This document shows positions 26,357-35,294 of a stretch of DNA of 64,000 nucleotides, piece by piece (the first letter of the stretch is position 1; the number at the start of each line of letters is the position of its first letter). Below the pieces are notes generated by a model that saw only the letters and a program-made list of their open reading frames with translations, had not been told where the DNA came from and searched no databases. Made by a program: the position numbers and the translations under genes. This DNA comes from CALINF01 sp039980455 (GTDB lineage Bacteria; Pseudomonadota; Gammaproteobacteria; Pseudomonadales; Halieaceae). The stretch covers positions 1,426,001 to 1,490,000 of the forward strand of contig JBDXCG010000003.1 of the NCBI GenBank assembly GCA_039980455.1. Direction: 5' to 3'.

Positions 26357-27178
26357 ATGACTCGTTTGGACGGAAAAATTGCGCTCGTCACTGGCGCAGG
26401 AGCAGGCCTCGGCGCTCAGATTGCGCGCAGATTCAAAGAAGAAGGGGCTCGGCTGATAATCAATGATGTTAGTGGTGAAGCAGCACGAAAACTTGCTGAA
26501 GAAATCGACGGCACCGGAATCGCTGCGGATGTTTCGGACTCAAGTGCGGTGCGAGCAATGTTTGAGCAGGTTAAGTCAGAATATGGGCATCTGGACATAC
26601 TCGTGAACAACGCCGGATTCGCATTCAAACCGGGCGACGATGAGTTGGTTGCCAGGGTTAATGAAGTTCCTTTCAAACAACAAGAAGAGTTGATGGCTGG
26701 AGGGCCAATAGAAACACACATGGACGTCACGGTTGCAATGAGCGATGAAGATTGGCACCGAATGATCTCGGTACATCTCGATGGCACATTTTTCTGTTCA
26801 CGAGAGGCGCTTAAGATCATGAACCCACAACTATCAGGGTCCATTATTAACATGGGCTCGATTATGGGAACGAGTGGCGGCACCGGCACCAACTACTGCG
26901 CCGCCAAGGCAGGAATACTTGGCTTTACGCGTTCGCTAGCGCGGGAGGTTGTCACCAGAGGTATTCGCGTTAATGCACTGGCGCCAGGGTTCATAGACAC
27001 AGGACTCACTGAGCCACTAGCCACTGTGCGCCCATTAATCGAGGCTCAGACCCCCATGGGTAGCTTTGGGGATTGCGACGATATCGCCTGGCCTGCCGTT
27101 TACCTTGCAAGCGACGAGGCAAAATTCATGACGGGACAGGTGATATCACCCAATGGCGGTTACGTTATGAGTCAGTAG
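26357..27178 (+). CDS. SDR family oxidoreductase
   Basis: 273 residues. NAD(P) site TGAGAGLGAQ, then NNAG and catalytic elements NMGSIMGT (Ser) and YCAAKAG (Tyr, Lys). A long insert between NNAG and the catalytic serine (about residues 90-130) is present in a subset of 3-ketoacyl or hydroxysteroid reductases. Start ATG with GGGAG a few bases upstream. The stop overlaps convergently with the next gene by 7 bp. Substrate not identifiable. Confidence 0.88.
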   Translation: MTRLDGKIALVTGAGAGLGAQIARRFKEEGARLIINDVSGEAARKLAEEIDGTGIAADVSDSSAVRAMFEQVKSEYGHLDILVNNAGFAFKPGDDELVARVNEVPFKQQEELMAGGPIETHMDVTVAMSDEDWHRMISVHLDGTFFCSREALKIMNPQLSGSIINMGSIMGTSGGTGTNYCAAKAGILGFTRSLAREVVTRGIRVNALAPGFIDTGLTEPLATVRPLIEAQTPMGSFGDCDDIAWPAVYLASDEAKFMTGQVISPNGGYVMSQ

Positions 27179-27687
27179 ATGCCATTTTCAACAGTTAGTG
27201 CCATTAAATATTCGTCCTGGAGCACACCATCAACAAGCAGATAGCCTCGCTCCAGGCCGTACTCTACGAAACCCAGCTTCCTGTATAGCGACAATGCAGC
27301 CTCGTTTTTGGTGCTCACACCTAGATTTACCTGCCGAGAACCCAGCTCATTAACAGCATGAGATAGCGCGTGCTTCATAATTTGCGTTGCAATTCCACGG
27401 CCTCGACTCTCTGGGGCCACATACACACCCCAGATGAACGACTTGTGTGCAAGCTTTACCATGGTCTCACGTTGAACCCCCACCAGCGCGCAAAGCTGTT
27501 CACCGTTGAAGCTACCGAAAACCACTGAGTCGGGCGTTAGCTCTAATCGCCCCTCGACATCCAATAGTGGCATATCGACCTCTTCTTCATAACTGGATGC
27601 GAAGGCTTCAGGAAACTCCTGCAGGCTACGCAAACGCAAAGCTTGAAAACTGATCGCGTCTGAAGGTGTGAGCGCGCGAACTTCCAC
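27172..27687 (-). CDS. GNAT family N-acetyltransferase
   Basis: 171 residues. VYVAPESRGRGIATQIMKHAL is the acetyl-CoA site with the full R-G-x-G-I-A signature, and LSLYRKLGFVEYG is the C-terminal block typical of Acetyltransf_1 proteins of the RimI/Eis-independent type. Convergent with the SDR gene with 7 bp overlap. Substrate unknown. Confidence 0.88.
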   Translation of the reverse strand: MEVRALTPSDAISFQALRLRSLQEFPEAFASSYEEEVDMPLLDVEGRLELTPDSVVFGSFNGEQLCALVGVQRETMVKLAHKSFIWGVYVAPESRGRGIATQIMKHALSHAVNELGSRQVNLGVSTKNEAALSLYRKLGFVEYGLERGYLLVDGVLQDEYLMALTVENGIY

Positions 27688-27720
27688 TTTTATGTGCCCC
27701 CCAAAAAACGGTATAACTGA

Positions 27721-28596
27721 CTACTTGAACGGGTTATTGATGACCGGCGTTACCTGAAAGCGAAAATTCCATTCCGTCCCATAGTCATCGGGCTTAACCA
27801 CCGAATAGTGTAACTCCGCTCTGAGCTTAACCGGTGTCTTCCCCCAGCGAGTTGTCTTGGTAAGCCCCAATCCAATTGGGAATGTAAGTGCATTGTCAGA
27901 ATCCGCCTCCCAGTCGTAGCTAATCGTTGGCCCCAGGCCAATCGACATGGCATTGGGGAGCGAGTAGCGGATTGTGTATTGAACATCTGTGCGGCTAGTA
28001 TCGGGCCGATCACTGTCACCTCCAACCGAGTTCCAATGCTGGGCAAGTACGCCGTAGACCCACGGCTTTCCAATATTGAAAGCCATGAGCGCCGGACCTA
28101 CCTGATACTTACCCTGCCCTAAGATATCGTCAGATGCGGTAGGGAATATGAACGACGCACCACCTCCTAATACGAAACCTTCACCCGAATTTGGACCTGC
28201 AAGTGTCAACAACTGGGTATCACCGTATCCAGTCATATGCGAAGAGGATTTTCCTGTGGAAAAATCGATCTCTGGTTGAGTAACGACGGGGAACACAGGA
28301 CGCAGGGTAAACATGGTTTCTTTATCAGCGCCTATTTCAAAAGGTAGGAACGGCTGGAAAAAAAGCGTGTTTGAGTACTCGGTGCCACTAACCGCGTTAC
28401 CAGTGTTGGCTGAGGAATTGTTCTGAAAGGTAAGTGACCAGATACTCGTTAAAGGATTGTTTAACTTGCGATCTATCTCACCAAGATCCGCCGTTGCTAA
28501 TGACGTATCGTCGTCAGATTCAGCTGCCTGTAGCGAGAGAATACCTAAAGAGCAGAGCACAAAAGAGACGGCACAACGCAGCAGTGTGTTGATCAT
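27721..28596 (-). CDS. Exported outer-membrane-type transporter/porin-like protein
   Basis: About 291 residues from the ATG at 28596; an upstream TTG is possible. Signal peptide ends near LQA. The chain then alternates aromatic and polar residues with many Gly and Pro, for example GYGDTQLLTLAGPN and YGTEWNFRFQVTPVINNPF, and ends in beta strands. This is the pattern of the proteins often labelled neuromedin U or transporter, which are outer-membrane beta barrels. Solute unknown. It shares the minus strand with the 7TM protein gene, 103 bp apart. Confidence 0.7.
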   Translation of the reverse strand: MINTLLRCAVSFVLCSLGILSLQAAESDDDTSLATADLGEIDRKLNNPLTSIWSLTFQNNSSANTGNAVSGTEYSNTLFFQPFLPFEIGADKETMFTLRPVFPVVTQPEIDFSTGKSSSHMTGYGDTQLLTLAGPNSGEGFVLGGGASFIFPTASDDILGQGKYQVGPALMAFNIGKPWVYGVLAQHWNSVGGDSDRPDTSRTDVQYTIRYSLPNAMSIGLGPTISYDWEADSDNALTFPIGLGLTKTTRWGKTPVKLRAELHYSVVKPDDYGTEWNFRFQVTPVINNPFK

Positions 28597-28698
28597 AATT
28601 TGTGTAGAAATCCGCTTGGAGGCTAACAACAGCCCAATCTAAAAACCACGACGAGTACAGTACGCCAATAGTCTGACTATTCAAGGCGAGCCTTGTAA

Positions 28699-29805
28699 CT
28701 ATGTATTCAAGTCGTCTTCCATACGACGGGCTATGCCCGGATCGATACCCATCGACGCAACCATACTATTCAGGATATGTCGTTCGCGCTCTCCGATTTT
28801 TCCATCCTCGAGCGTAGCTCTAAGTGCAGAGTCGTATACTTGCAACTTACGGAAGGACTCATATTCAGGGGTATTGACTGTATTGGGCATAGCAGAATTC
28901 GAGAAGCTTTCTGCAGCACGTTGAATCGGGTCAAGAAAAAAGACCAACGCACCAGTGCATAGTACACCCAACACGGTGCCTAGCTGAGTTGACAGGTAAT
29001 TGGCTGCGAGTTCCGAGACCACAAAAAACGTGGCCACGAAAGCAGCGGTTACAGTACCGCGACGGAGCATACGCTTTACACGTAGGTCAATATCAAACAG
29101 CTGAACCCGCAGCACTCCATATGCCACCAGTGGCACGTATAAAATTACGGCGAGCTGGTAGGTCAACGGTAGCAAAAATCCAAATCTGGTGGAGTTATCT
29201 ATCAAATCTTCAACAGTGATGGACGTCAGGCCATGGTGCACAGCCGTGTAGTAGGCAAAAGTGATTGTCCAAAGTACATCGCGAACGCCAAAGGCTATCG
29301 TGAATGCCTTAGCTCTCCCACGCTCAACCTCACTCGATGCGATGTACCAACTATGTATAGCAGCAATAAATCCCCATGCGAGGACAATGCAGATAAGTAT
29401 ATATATGGACCAGCCTGATCTCCCGAGGAGCTCTTCGGGCAGAAAGGGAACTACGATGACCATCCCAAGGCCGCAGATTAAGATAAGGCGAGCAACAACA
29501 GGGTTTTTCAGCGGTTTGACCAACGGTGAATTTAGCGTCATTCCAATAAATGGTAAGTACACTGCAACCAATGCCCAGTCCGACATCTGGTGCAGTACTA
29601 CTGGAACGGTCGGCAAACCCAGATGCGAGAGCAGTGGGTTCAGGTACGTCAAATTGTTGTAGCTTGTAATGACAGCAACGCCATCCACTAATAGCATTGC
29701 AACTAAAAAACGTGAAGAACGCGTAGGTGGTGCTACTAGAAAAACATACAGCGCAAAACCCCATGCCACGAAGGCGGCGGGAATCCCTAGCCAGTCATAT
29801 ATCAT
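28699..29805 (-). CDS. Seven-TM sensor-like membrane protein without a kinase domain
   Basis: 368 residues, with about eight hydrophobic segments across residues 8-310. The part LFDIDLRVKRMLRRGTVTAA closely resembles the last TM region of histidine kinases with a 7TM N-terminal domain. Instead of a HisKA/HATPase, the chain ends with a short cytosolic tail of about 60 residues (ERERHILNSMVASMGIDPGI), which has helices like a TerB or HTH-type fragment. It could be a stand-alone sensor, a scaffold, or a truncated kinase. No frameshifted kinase remains were seen downstream. Confidence 0.65.
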   Translation of the reverse strand: MIYDWLGIPAAFVAWGFALYVFLVAPPTRSSRFLVAMLLVDGVAVITSYNNLTYLNPLLSHLGLPTVPVVLHQMSDWALVAVYLPFIGMTLNSPLVKPLKNPVVARLILICGLGMVIVVPFLPEELLGRSGWSIYILICIVLAWGFIAAIHSWYIASSEVERGRAKAFTIAFGVRDVLWTITFAYYTAVHHGLTSITVEDLIDNSTRFGFLLPLTYQLAVILYVPLVAYGVLRVQLFDIDLRVKRMLRRGTVTAAFVATFFVVSELAANYLSTQLGTVLGVLCTGALVFFLDPIQRAAESFSNSAMPNTVNTPEYESFRKLQVYDSALRATLEDGKIGERERHILNSMVASMGIDPGIARRMEDDLNT

Positions 29806-30165
29806 TTACTATGCTCATCGCCCCTTAGTCGAATTGCAATAACGCTGCGGCAGCCAAGGCGCAGGCCAGCCCACCGATGGCCAGTCAAACCTTATGAGAA
29901 GACCCTACCGGGCATTCCAGGTCAGTATAACCAAAATGAGCGGTTTCGCACCGAGACTGCACAGCAATCATTCAGGACATAAACCAAAGCGCACTGTCGA
30001 TTTAGCCCAAATTGTGACGCCTTGGGGCGACATCATGACGAGATCGCGGCGCATAGGATTGCTGGCAGTAGCACCCAATACACGCAAAAACGCGTAGAAT
30101 AGACGGTAGGGCTCCCGCACCCGGGCTCACCAACAATTTATGGGATAAGTAGCACAGAAAGTTAG
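29806..30165. other. Intergenic region between divergent genes
   Basis: 360 bp between the 7TM protein (minus) and dusA (plus). I found no tRNA, no repeated element and no frame worth calling. A TAGAAT near 30096-30101 resembles a -10 box for dusA, without a matching -35 at normal spacing. Confidence 0.45.
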
Positions 30166-31167
30166 ATGGATAGAAGATTCACAATCGCACCAATGATGGA
30201 CTGGAGTGATCGTCACTGCCGGTACTTCTGGCGCTTGCTGACGGGCAAGGCCCTGCTGTATACCGAGATGGTTACAACGGGAGCACTTATTCATGGCGAT
30301 CGCGCGCGCTTTCTACAGTTTAATTCTGAAGAGCATCCGGTCGCCTTGCAGTTGGGCGGTAGTGATGCCGATGAACTTGCCCAATGTGCAGGCTGGGCAG
30401 AGGAATGGGGTTACGACGAGGTCAATCTAAACTGCGGCTGCCCTTCCGATCGAGTTCAGTCCGGAATGTTCGGCGCCTGCCTAATGGCACAACCTAGTCT
30501 TGTTGCCGAGGGTGTAAAGGCTATGCGCAATGCCTGCAACATTCCAGTGACGGTAAAGCATCGTATTGGTATCGACGACATGGAGTCCTATGGAGAATTG
30601 ATCGACTTCATCAGCCCTATTGCGGAAGCAGGCTGCGACGTATTCATTGTTCATGCGCGTAAAGCGTGGCTTAAGGGTTTGTCCCCCAAAGAAAATCGTG
30701 AAGTGCCTCCGCTCAACTACGACTGGGTGTACCAACTTAAGAAAGATTTTCCAGACCTTGAGATCATCATAAACGGAGGCATTCAGACTCTGGATGAATG
30801 TAAAACCCACCTTTCGAAAGTAGATGGTGTAATGCTCGGCAGAGAGGCCTACCAAAACCCGTGGATGCTTGCCGAAGTTGATAGGCAAATATTTGGCATC
30901 GATGGTATCCGCCTCAGTCGCGATGACGTCATTACCAACCTACTGCCCTATGTGGAGCAGCAGTTGTCTTGCGGTGTACACCTCAACCACATTACGCGCC
31001 ACATACTGGGGCTCTACCAGGGTGTTCCCGGTGCCAGAAAATTCAGACGTCACATCAGTGAAAATGCACACAAGCCCGGTGCGGGTGTTGACGTGCTCAT
31101 CGACGCGTGTGAAATGGTTAGAGCAGCGAATAACGGTATGAAATCGGAATCGATTTCTGCGGCGTAA
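30166..31167 (+). CDS. dusA: tRNA-dihydrouridine(20/20a) synthase DusA
   Basis: 333 residues. FMN enzyme reducing uridine 20 and 20a in tRNA. The start MDRRFTIAPMMDWSDRHCRY is near invariant in DusA. The catalytic cysteine is C92 in LNCGCPSDRVQ; the phosphate-binding and FMN residues IINGGIQT and DGVMLGREAY are present. The C-terminal helical domain LNHITRHILGLYQG is also typical of DusA rather than DusB/C. It is followed after 29 bp by transaldolase on the same strand. Confidence 0.96.
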   Translation: MDRRFTIAPMMDWSDRHCRYFWRLLTGKALLYTEMVTTGALIHGDRARFLQFNSEEHPVALQLGGSDADELAQCAGWAEEWGYDEVNLNCGCPSDRVQSGMFGACLMAQPSLVAEGVKAMRNACNIPVTVKHRIGIDDMESYGELIDFISPIAEAGCDVFIVHARKAWLKGLSPKENREVPPLNYDWVYQLKKDFPDLEIIINGGIQTLDECKTHLSKVDGVMLGREAYQNPWMLAEVDRQIFGIDGIRLSRDDVITNLLPYVEQQLSCGVHLNHITRHILGLYQGVPGARKFRRHISENAHKPGAGVDVLIDACEMVRAANNGMKSESISAA

Positions 31168-31196
31168 CTGATAAACAAGTACAACGGAATATCAAC

Positions 31197-32150
31197 ATGA
31201 CCAACAAACTGGAACAGCTCAAGGCAATGACTGACGTCGTGGCCGATACAGGCGACATAGAAGCGATCAAGCGCTTCGCGCCACTGGATGCGACTACGAA
31301 TCCATCACTACTGCTTAAGGCCGCGGCATTGCCCCACTACAACAACCTCTTGGATCAGGCAAAGCAATGGGCCACAAATCATGGCGGTTCCGGTGCGGAG
31401 CAACTCGCGAACTGCTGCGACCATTTTGCAGTGGATGTGGGCAAGGAGATTCTCGCCATCATCCCTGGCCGCATCTCCACTGAAGTCGATGCACGGCTAT
31501 CTTTCGACACGGCTGGCACAATAGAGCGTGCACGTAAACTCATTGGCATGTACGAGCGTGCTGGATTGGCAAGAGACCGAATTCTTATCAAGACAGCATC
31601 GACCTGGGAGGGTATTCAGGCCGCCAAGCAGTTAGAAAGAGAAAATATAAACTGCAATCTGACGTTGCTGTTTGGTTTTAGTCAGGCCGCCGCCTGCGCC
31701 GATGCCGGAGTTTTTCTAATATCTCCATTCGTTGGACGTATTTTGGATTGGTACAAGGCCAATACAGATTTAGAAATGACCTCATCGCAAGACGATCCCG
31801 GCGTACAGTCGGTCGAGCGAATCTATCAGTACTACAAAAGCAATGGCTACAAAACAGTCGTCATGGGCGCCAGTTTTCGAAACACGGGAGAGATTGAAGC
31901 ATTAGCAGGTTGTGATCGACTCACAATTAGCCCCGCACTCATGGAGGAACTGCAGGCAGATACGGGCGAATTGCTCCGAGCGCTGTCGCCCGACAACGTG
32001 GATTCTTCGGACGAAAGGCAGCCCCCAAATGAGGTACAGTTTCGCTACGCGCTGAACGACGACGCCATGGCAACTGAAAAACTGGCAGAGGGTATCCGCA
32101 ACTTTGTTGCCGATCAGATTAAACTTGAGCAATTGATTAGTAGCCGATGA
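31197..32150 (+). CDS. tal: Transaldolase
   Basis: 317 residues, the length of E. coli TalB. The Schiff-base lysine is K132 in ILIKTASTWEGI; the first family signature FAPLDATTNPSLLLKA is near residue 26. Links sedoheptulose 7-phosphate and glyceraldehyde 3-phosphate in the non-oxidative pentose phosphate pathway. It ends with an ATGA overlap to the TerB-like gene. Confidence 0.97.
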   Translation: MTNKLEQLKAMTDVVADTGDIEAIKRFAPLDATTNPSLLLKAAALPHYNNLLDQAKQWATNHGGSGAEQLANCCDHFAVDVGKEILAIIPGRISTEVDARLSFDTAGTIERARKLIGMYERAGLARDRILIKTASTWEGIQAAKQLERENINCNLTLLFGFSQAAACADAGVFLISPFVGRILDWYKANTDLEMTSSQDDPGVQSVERIYQYYKSNGYKTVVMGASFRNTGEIEALAGCDRLTISPALMEELQADTGELLRALSPDNVDSSDERQPPNEVQFRYALNDDAMATEKLAEGIRNFVADQIKLEQLISSR

Positions 32151-32629
32151 TTCGTTCTCTGAAAGCCCTCTTTGAGGTTCCGCCTGCGGAGACAGCACAG
32201 GAACGAAAACATCGCCTAAACCTGGCGGCAGCTGCTCTTTTAATCGAAACTGCACGCTCGGATTTTTCCGAAGATCAAGTGGAACAGCTGGCGCTCGAAA
32301 AACTACTCACTCAATCCCTGAAGCTTGATCAGCAAGAGGTGCATGTCCTAGTAGAGCAGGCATCTGCGCAAGTGGATGAGTCCACCTCTCTCTATGAGTT
32401 TACCCGTGTCATTAACGATCACTACACGCCGCAGCAAAAACTGCAGCTCATCTCGGGCATGTGGACCGTGGCGTACGCAGATGGTGATCTGGACAAATAT
32501 GAAGAAGCGCTAATACGGCAGGTCGCCGACCTAACCTACGTAGCACATGAGGACTACATTCGCAGCAAACTCAAAGCGAAGCCCGATAGCTCAATCAGCC
32601 ACTCTCGAGTACGGACATCAAATCCTTAA
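32147..32629 (+). CDS. TerB-family protein
   Basis: 160 residues of the TerB fold (all helical, metal binding in some members). Typical parts are LNLAAAALLIETARSDFS and the second half-repeat LISGMWTVAYADGDLDKYEEALI, which contains the acidic metal site. The start overlaps the transaldolase stop, so it is translated with it. The last 35 bases overlap the STAS gene on the other strand. Resistance to tellurite is not implied for stand-alone TerB domains; role unknown. Confidence 0.85.
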   Translation: MIRSLKALFEVPPAETAQERKHRLNLAAAALLIETARSDFSEDQVEQLALEKLLTQSLKLDQQEVHVLVEQASAQVDESTSLYEFTRVINDHYTPQQKLQLISGMWTVAYADGDLDKYEEALIRQVADLTYVAHEDYIRSKLKAKPDSSISHSRVRTSNP

Positions 32630-33077
32630 AGCGAGCACGGTTCTCCTCACTCAACCCCATCAATACGCGATGAGCCTCGATGACCTTATCTTTAACGATA
32701 TCCTCAGAGCCTTCGATCGTTGGTATTTCGCTCACATCTTCAGGGTTACAGCATAACTCTTCATGCAGTGCGAACAGGCGTTGGAACCCCATACTTTTAA
32801 TAAGGCGATTAATGCCTGGGTCGCAGGAGTAAATGGCTGGCTGAAAGCCAAAGCGGGATTTAACATTGAGTGCCAGCTTGGCCAGCAGTCCTAGGGTGGT
32901 GCTATCAATACCTTCGGCATCGCACAAATCCACCCATACACTGACGAAGTCGGGGTCACTGAACATGTTCTCGAAGTAATCGTCGATTGTGGTGCATAGC
33001 GTCAGCCGCACATCGCCCTCAAGGCGCACAACGTACGCGCCGTCGTGATGAGCTGCCTGTATCCTACCCTCACTCAC
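32595..33077 (-). CDS. STAS-domain protein (anti-anti-sigma-factor-like; HsbA-like)
   Basis: 160 residues. STAS fold with the expected phosphoacceptor serine in AEGIDSTTLGLLAKL (S59), followed by a helical C-terminus of about 60 residues. Length and layout resemble HsbA of Pseudomonas aeruginosa, a switch protein controlled by phosphorylation. It is encoded downstream of, and overlaps, the receiver/PP2C phosphatase (ATGA), which would be its phosphatase. The cognate kinase or sigma/diguanylate cyclase partner is not encoded here. Confidence 0.85.
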   Translation of the reverse strand: MSEGRIQAAHHDGAYVVRLEGDVRLTLCTTIDDYFENMFSDPDFVSVWVDLCDAEGIDSTTLGLLAKLALNVKSRFGFQPAIYSCDPGINRLIKSMGFQRLFALHEELCCNPEDVSEIPTIEGSEDIVKDKVIEAHRVLMGLSEENRARFKDLMSVLESG

Positions 33078-34261
33078 TGCGGGCCCCTCTTACTGAGAAA
33101 CAGCGCAGCGATATCGTCTGGTGCTGTCTCTACTGTATCCAAGCCCAAACCGGTTATTAAGTCGGAAGGAGAATCTACTGTCTGCTCAAACACCTGAAGA
33201 AAGTATTTCTCCTTCTCGATAAGGTTTTTCGGCGGTAGGATTTCCAAGATACCATCAGAGAAAAGAGCCAACATAAAGCTATCTGGCAACTCGATAAGAT
33301 GCTCTTCATAGTGAGCATCTTCCATTATCCCCACTGCCGGCCCTTCGCCTCGAAGGTAACGAGCACCCTCACTCGACACCAGCACAGGTTGCGGTAAATG
33401 ACCCGCTACACTATAGCTCAATGTATTGTTCTGCATGTCCAGCAGGCCAACGACCATAGTGGCGAACTTACCCACTTCTAGATCAAGCAATTCCTCATTG
33501 GCGAGTTTGAGCATACCGATAGGGCTGAGCACTGTGTCATCGTTCTTACGTAGGTAATCGGAGCGCTTACGTGCAAACAGGTTCTTAAGCAGTACCGTAG
33601 CGAAAGCCGATGAGCTACCGTGGCCCGAAACATCCGCCATAAAGAAGGTCACGTGGGTTTTACCCACTGTAAAATAGTCAGTGAAGTCTCCGCTCAGAAA
33701 GAGCGAGGGAATGACCGTGTGACTAAAGACAAAGTCATCTAGCACCAAAGGCGTGGACGGCAACATGCGCATCTGTACTTGTCGTCCAGCCTGCTGGTCC
33801 TGCTCAAGCACCTTAACGGTTCCGCGTAGCTCTGTATTAGCGGCTTCCAGGCGTTTACGGTTTTCCAACAGTTCACGCCGCATCTGTCGCTGTCTTACGC
33901 ATCGCTCGATTGACTTGACCAGCGCTTCTCTATCTTCCACAGGGCGGGTAAAGAAGTCGTTCGCCCCCAGGCGCAGCGCGGTCATCATCCGCTCTACATT
34001 GGCTTCGTCGCTAAACATGATTGCGGGCACCTGCACATCCATCTCGCGCAACGCCTTTCTAGCTTCTTTCCAAGATATGTCTTTGAGGTCGAGCTCGCAC
34101 AAAATCACGTCGAGGTCGCTATTCTCATTCAGAGCGTAATCGTAATTTACGACGTCGGTGACAACTTCCGTGTGGAACCCCGCGTCGGCAACCAGGTCTG
34201 CTAGTTGCTGTGCACGGGTGGCATCGTGATCAATGACTAATACGTTGCCGGCTGAAGACAT
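33074..34261 (-). CDS. Receiver-PP2C (SpoIIE-type) phosphatase with degenerate receiver, HsbR-like
   Basis: 395 residues. N-terminal receiver (about 5-120) has the acidic pair DHD at 11-13, but the phosphoacceptor position is Glu56 (LCELDL) instead of Asp, and the conserved Lys is Arg (FFTRPV). A coiled coil (about 120-165) leads to a SpoIIE-type phosphatase domain with intact metal residues: SGDFTDYF, ADVSGHGSSSAF, FSDGILE and the final DDIAALF. It resembles HsbR or RssB-type proteins but lacks the C-terminal HATPase kinase domain of HsbR. Likely dephosphorylates the STAS protein encoded next; Glu suggests the receiver is locked on or unphosphorylated. Confidence 0.88.
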   Translation of the reverse strand: MSSAGNVLVIDHDATRAQQLADLVADAGFHTEVVTDVVNYDYALNENSDLDVILCELDLKDISWKEARKALREMDVQVPAIMFSDEANVERMMTALRLGANDFFTRPVEDREALVKSIERCVRQRQMRRELLENRKRLEAANTELRGTVKVLEQDQQAGRQVQMRMLPSTPLVLDDFVFSHTVIPSLFLSGDFTDYFTVGKTHVTFFMADVSGHGSSSAFATVLLKNLFARKRSDYLRKNDDTVLSPIGMLKLANEELLDLEVGKFATMVVGLLDMQNNTLSYSVAGHLPQPVLVSSEGARYLRGEGPAVGIMEDAHYEEHLIELPDSFMLALFSDGILEILPPKNLIEKEKYFLQVFEQTVDSPSDLITGLGLDTVETAPDDIAALFLSKRGPQ

Positions 34262-34415
34262 TTGGAGGCGCTATTTTTCAAACGATGCCGAGACACTACG
34301 CCCCTGTCACGGGCCACGCAATTGGATTTGGCGCGCTTTGCGCAGGATTTCACAGTTTTGCTGAAAATTGGCTTGCTAAAGTCACGAATAGCTGCAAAAA
34401 AGCGAGCTGAAAACA

Positions 34416-35189
34416 CTAGAACTCCTCTTCCCACTCATCATCGTAGTCCGAGAAGTTATCTTCAATCTTGCCGTCATTAACAAAAAACTCTCTCTGCTGG
34501 AGATAGGCGTCACGAATAAAAATGTACCGATCTCCAGAAAGCAACTCGTCAGCGGCAAGTAGGCGGGATCGCCCATCAACTAATTCCACTCCCCAAATAG
34601 AGTTTCTAACCGTATTATCATCAATAAACATGGGTATGGAAGAGTAGGTATCTACGACCGTGCCCGTGCCACTTCGGAATGTGCGAGGGCCTAACAAAGG
34701 CACCATGATGTAGGGGCCTGAGGGCACACCCCATAGTGCCAGGGTGTGGCCGAAATCGGTACGATACGGTCGGATGCCAAAGCGGGTGGCCACATCAAAC
34801 AGCCCAAACACACCAAGGGTGGAGTTCACTAAAAAACGTCCACCGCCTTGGGCAGCACCTTCAAAGCGAGCCTGAAGCAATGCGTTCAGCGCAGAGTTAA
34901 AGTCGTACAGGTTGGCAAAGAAATTGCCCACGCCACGCTGAGCGGGGTCTGGCATGACAAAGTCATAACCCTTGGCAACGGGCCTCAGGATCCATTTGTC
35001 GAGCTGATTATTGAACGCAAAAAGTGGCCGATTGATCGACTCAAGTGGATCGACGTTTTTTTCCGAACTTTCAAGTACGGCGCCCGCTCCAGGAGATTCC
35101 AGAACTTCAATGACGCCCTCTCCTTCTGCAGAGGCCGTGCCTATAAAGCACAGCCACCCCAGCAGAATTGTTGTCAATACAGCGCGCAT
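34416..35189 (-). CDS. mlaA: Phospholipid transport protein MlaA (VacJ), without lipobox
   Basis: About 257 residues from ATG at 35189; the longer frame from a TTG is less likely. It matches MlaA, the outer membrane component that removes mislocalised phospholipids: VDPLESINRPLFAFNNQLDKW, then NFFANLYDFNSALNALLQ, NSTLGVFGLFDVA, DFGHTLALWGVPSGPYIMVPLLGP and so on. Unusually the signal sequence (MRAVLTTILLGWLCFIGTASA) has no acceptable lipobox: the cysteine is preceded by GWL, so the signal probably ends at ASA. Acidic C-terminus. It stands apart from Mla ABC transporter genes, which are not in the window. 154 bp of unassigned sequence separates it from the phosphatase gene. Confidence 0.92.
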   Translation of the reverse strand: MRAVLTTILLGWLCFIGTASAEGEGVIEVLESPGAGAVLESSEKNVDPLESINRPLFAFNNQLDKWILRPVAKGYDFVMPDPAQRGVGNFFANLYDFNSALNALLQARFEGAAQGGGRFLVNSTLGVFGLFDVATRFGIRPYRTDFGHTLALWGVPSGPYIMVPLLGPRTFRSGTGTVVDTYSSIPMFIDDNTVRNSIWGVELVDGRSRLLAADELLSGDRYIFIRDAYLQQREFFVNDGKIEDNFSDYDDEWEEEF

Positions 35190-35294
35190 GCAGACGGATC
35201 CATAGTTCCAGCGGGAAATCTTACGCCGCGACTCTGTGTGCGGCAACTAATTTAATGCGATTGCAGAAGCTCTTTGAGCGCCTAACAAGGCAGG

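Noticed and set aside
29894..30097. Small frame upstream of dusA
   Set aside because: Basic random-like sequence without ribosome binding site.
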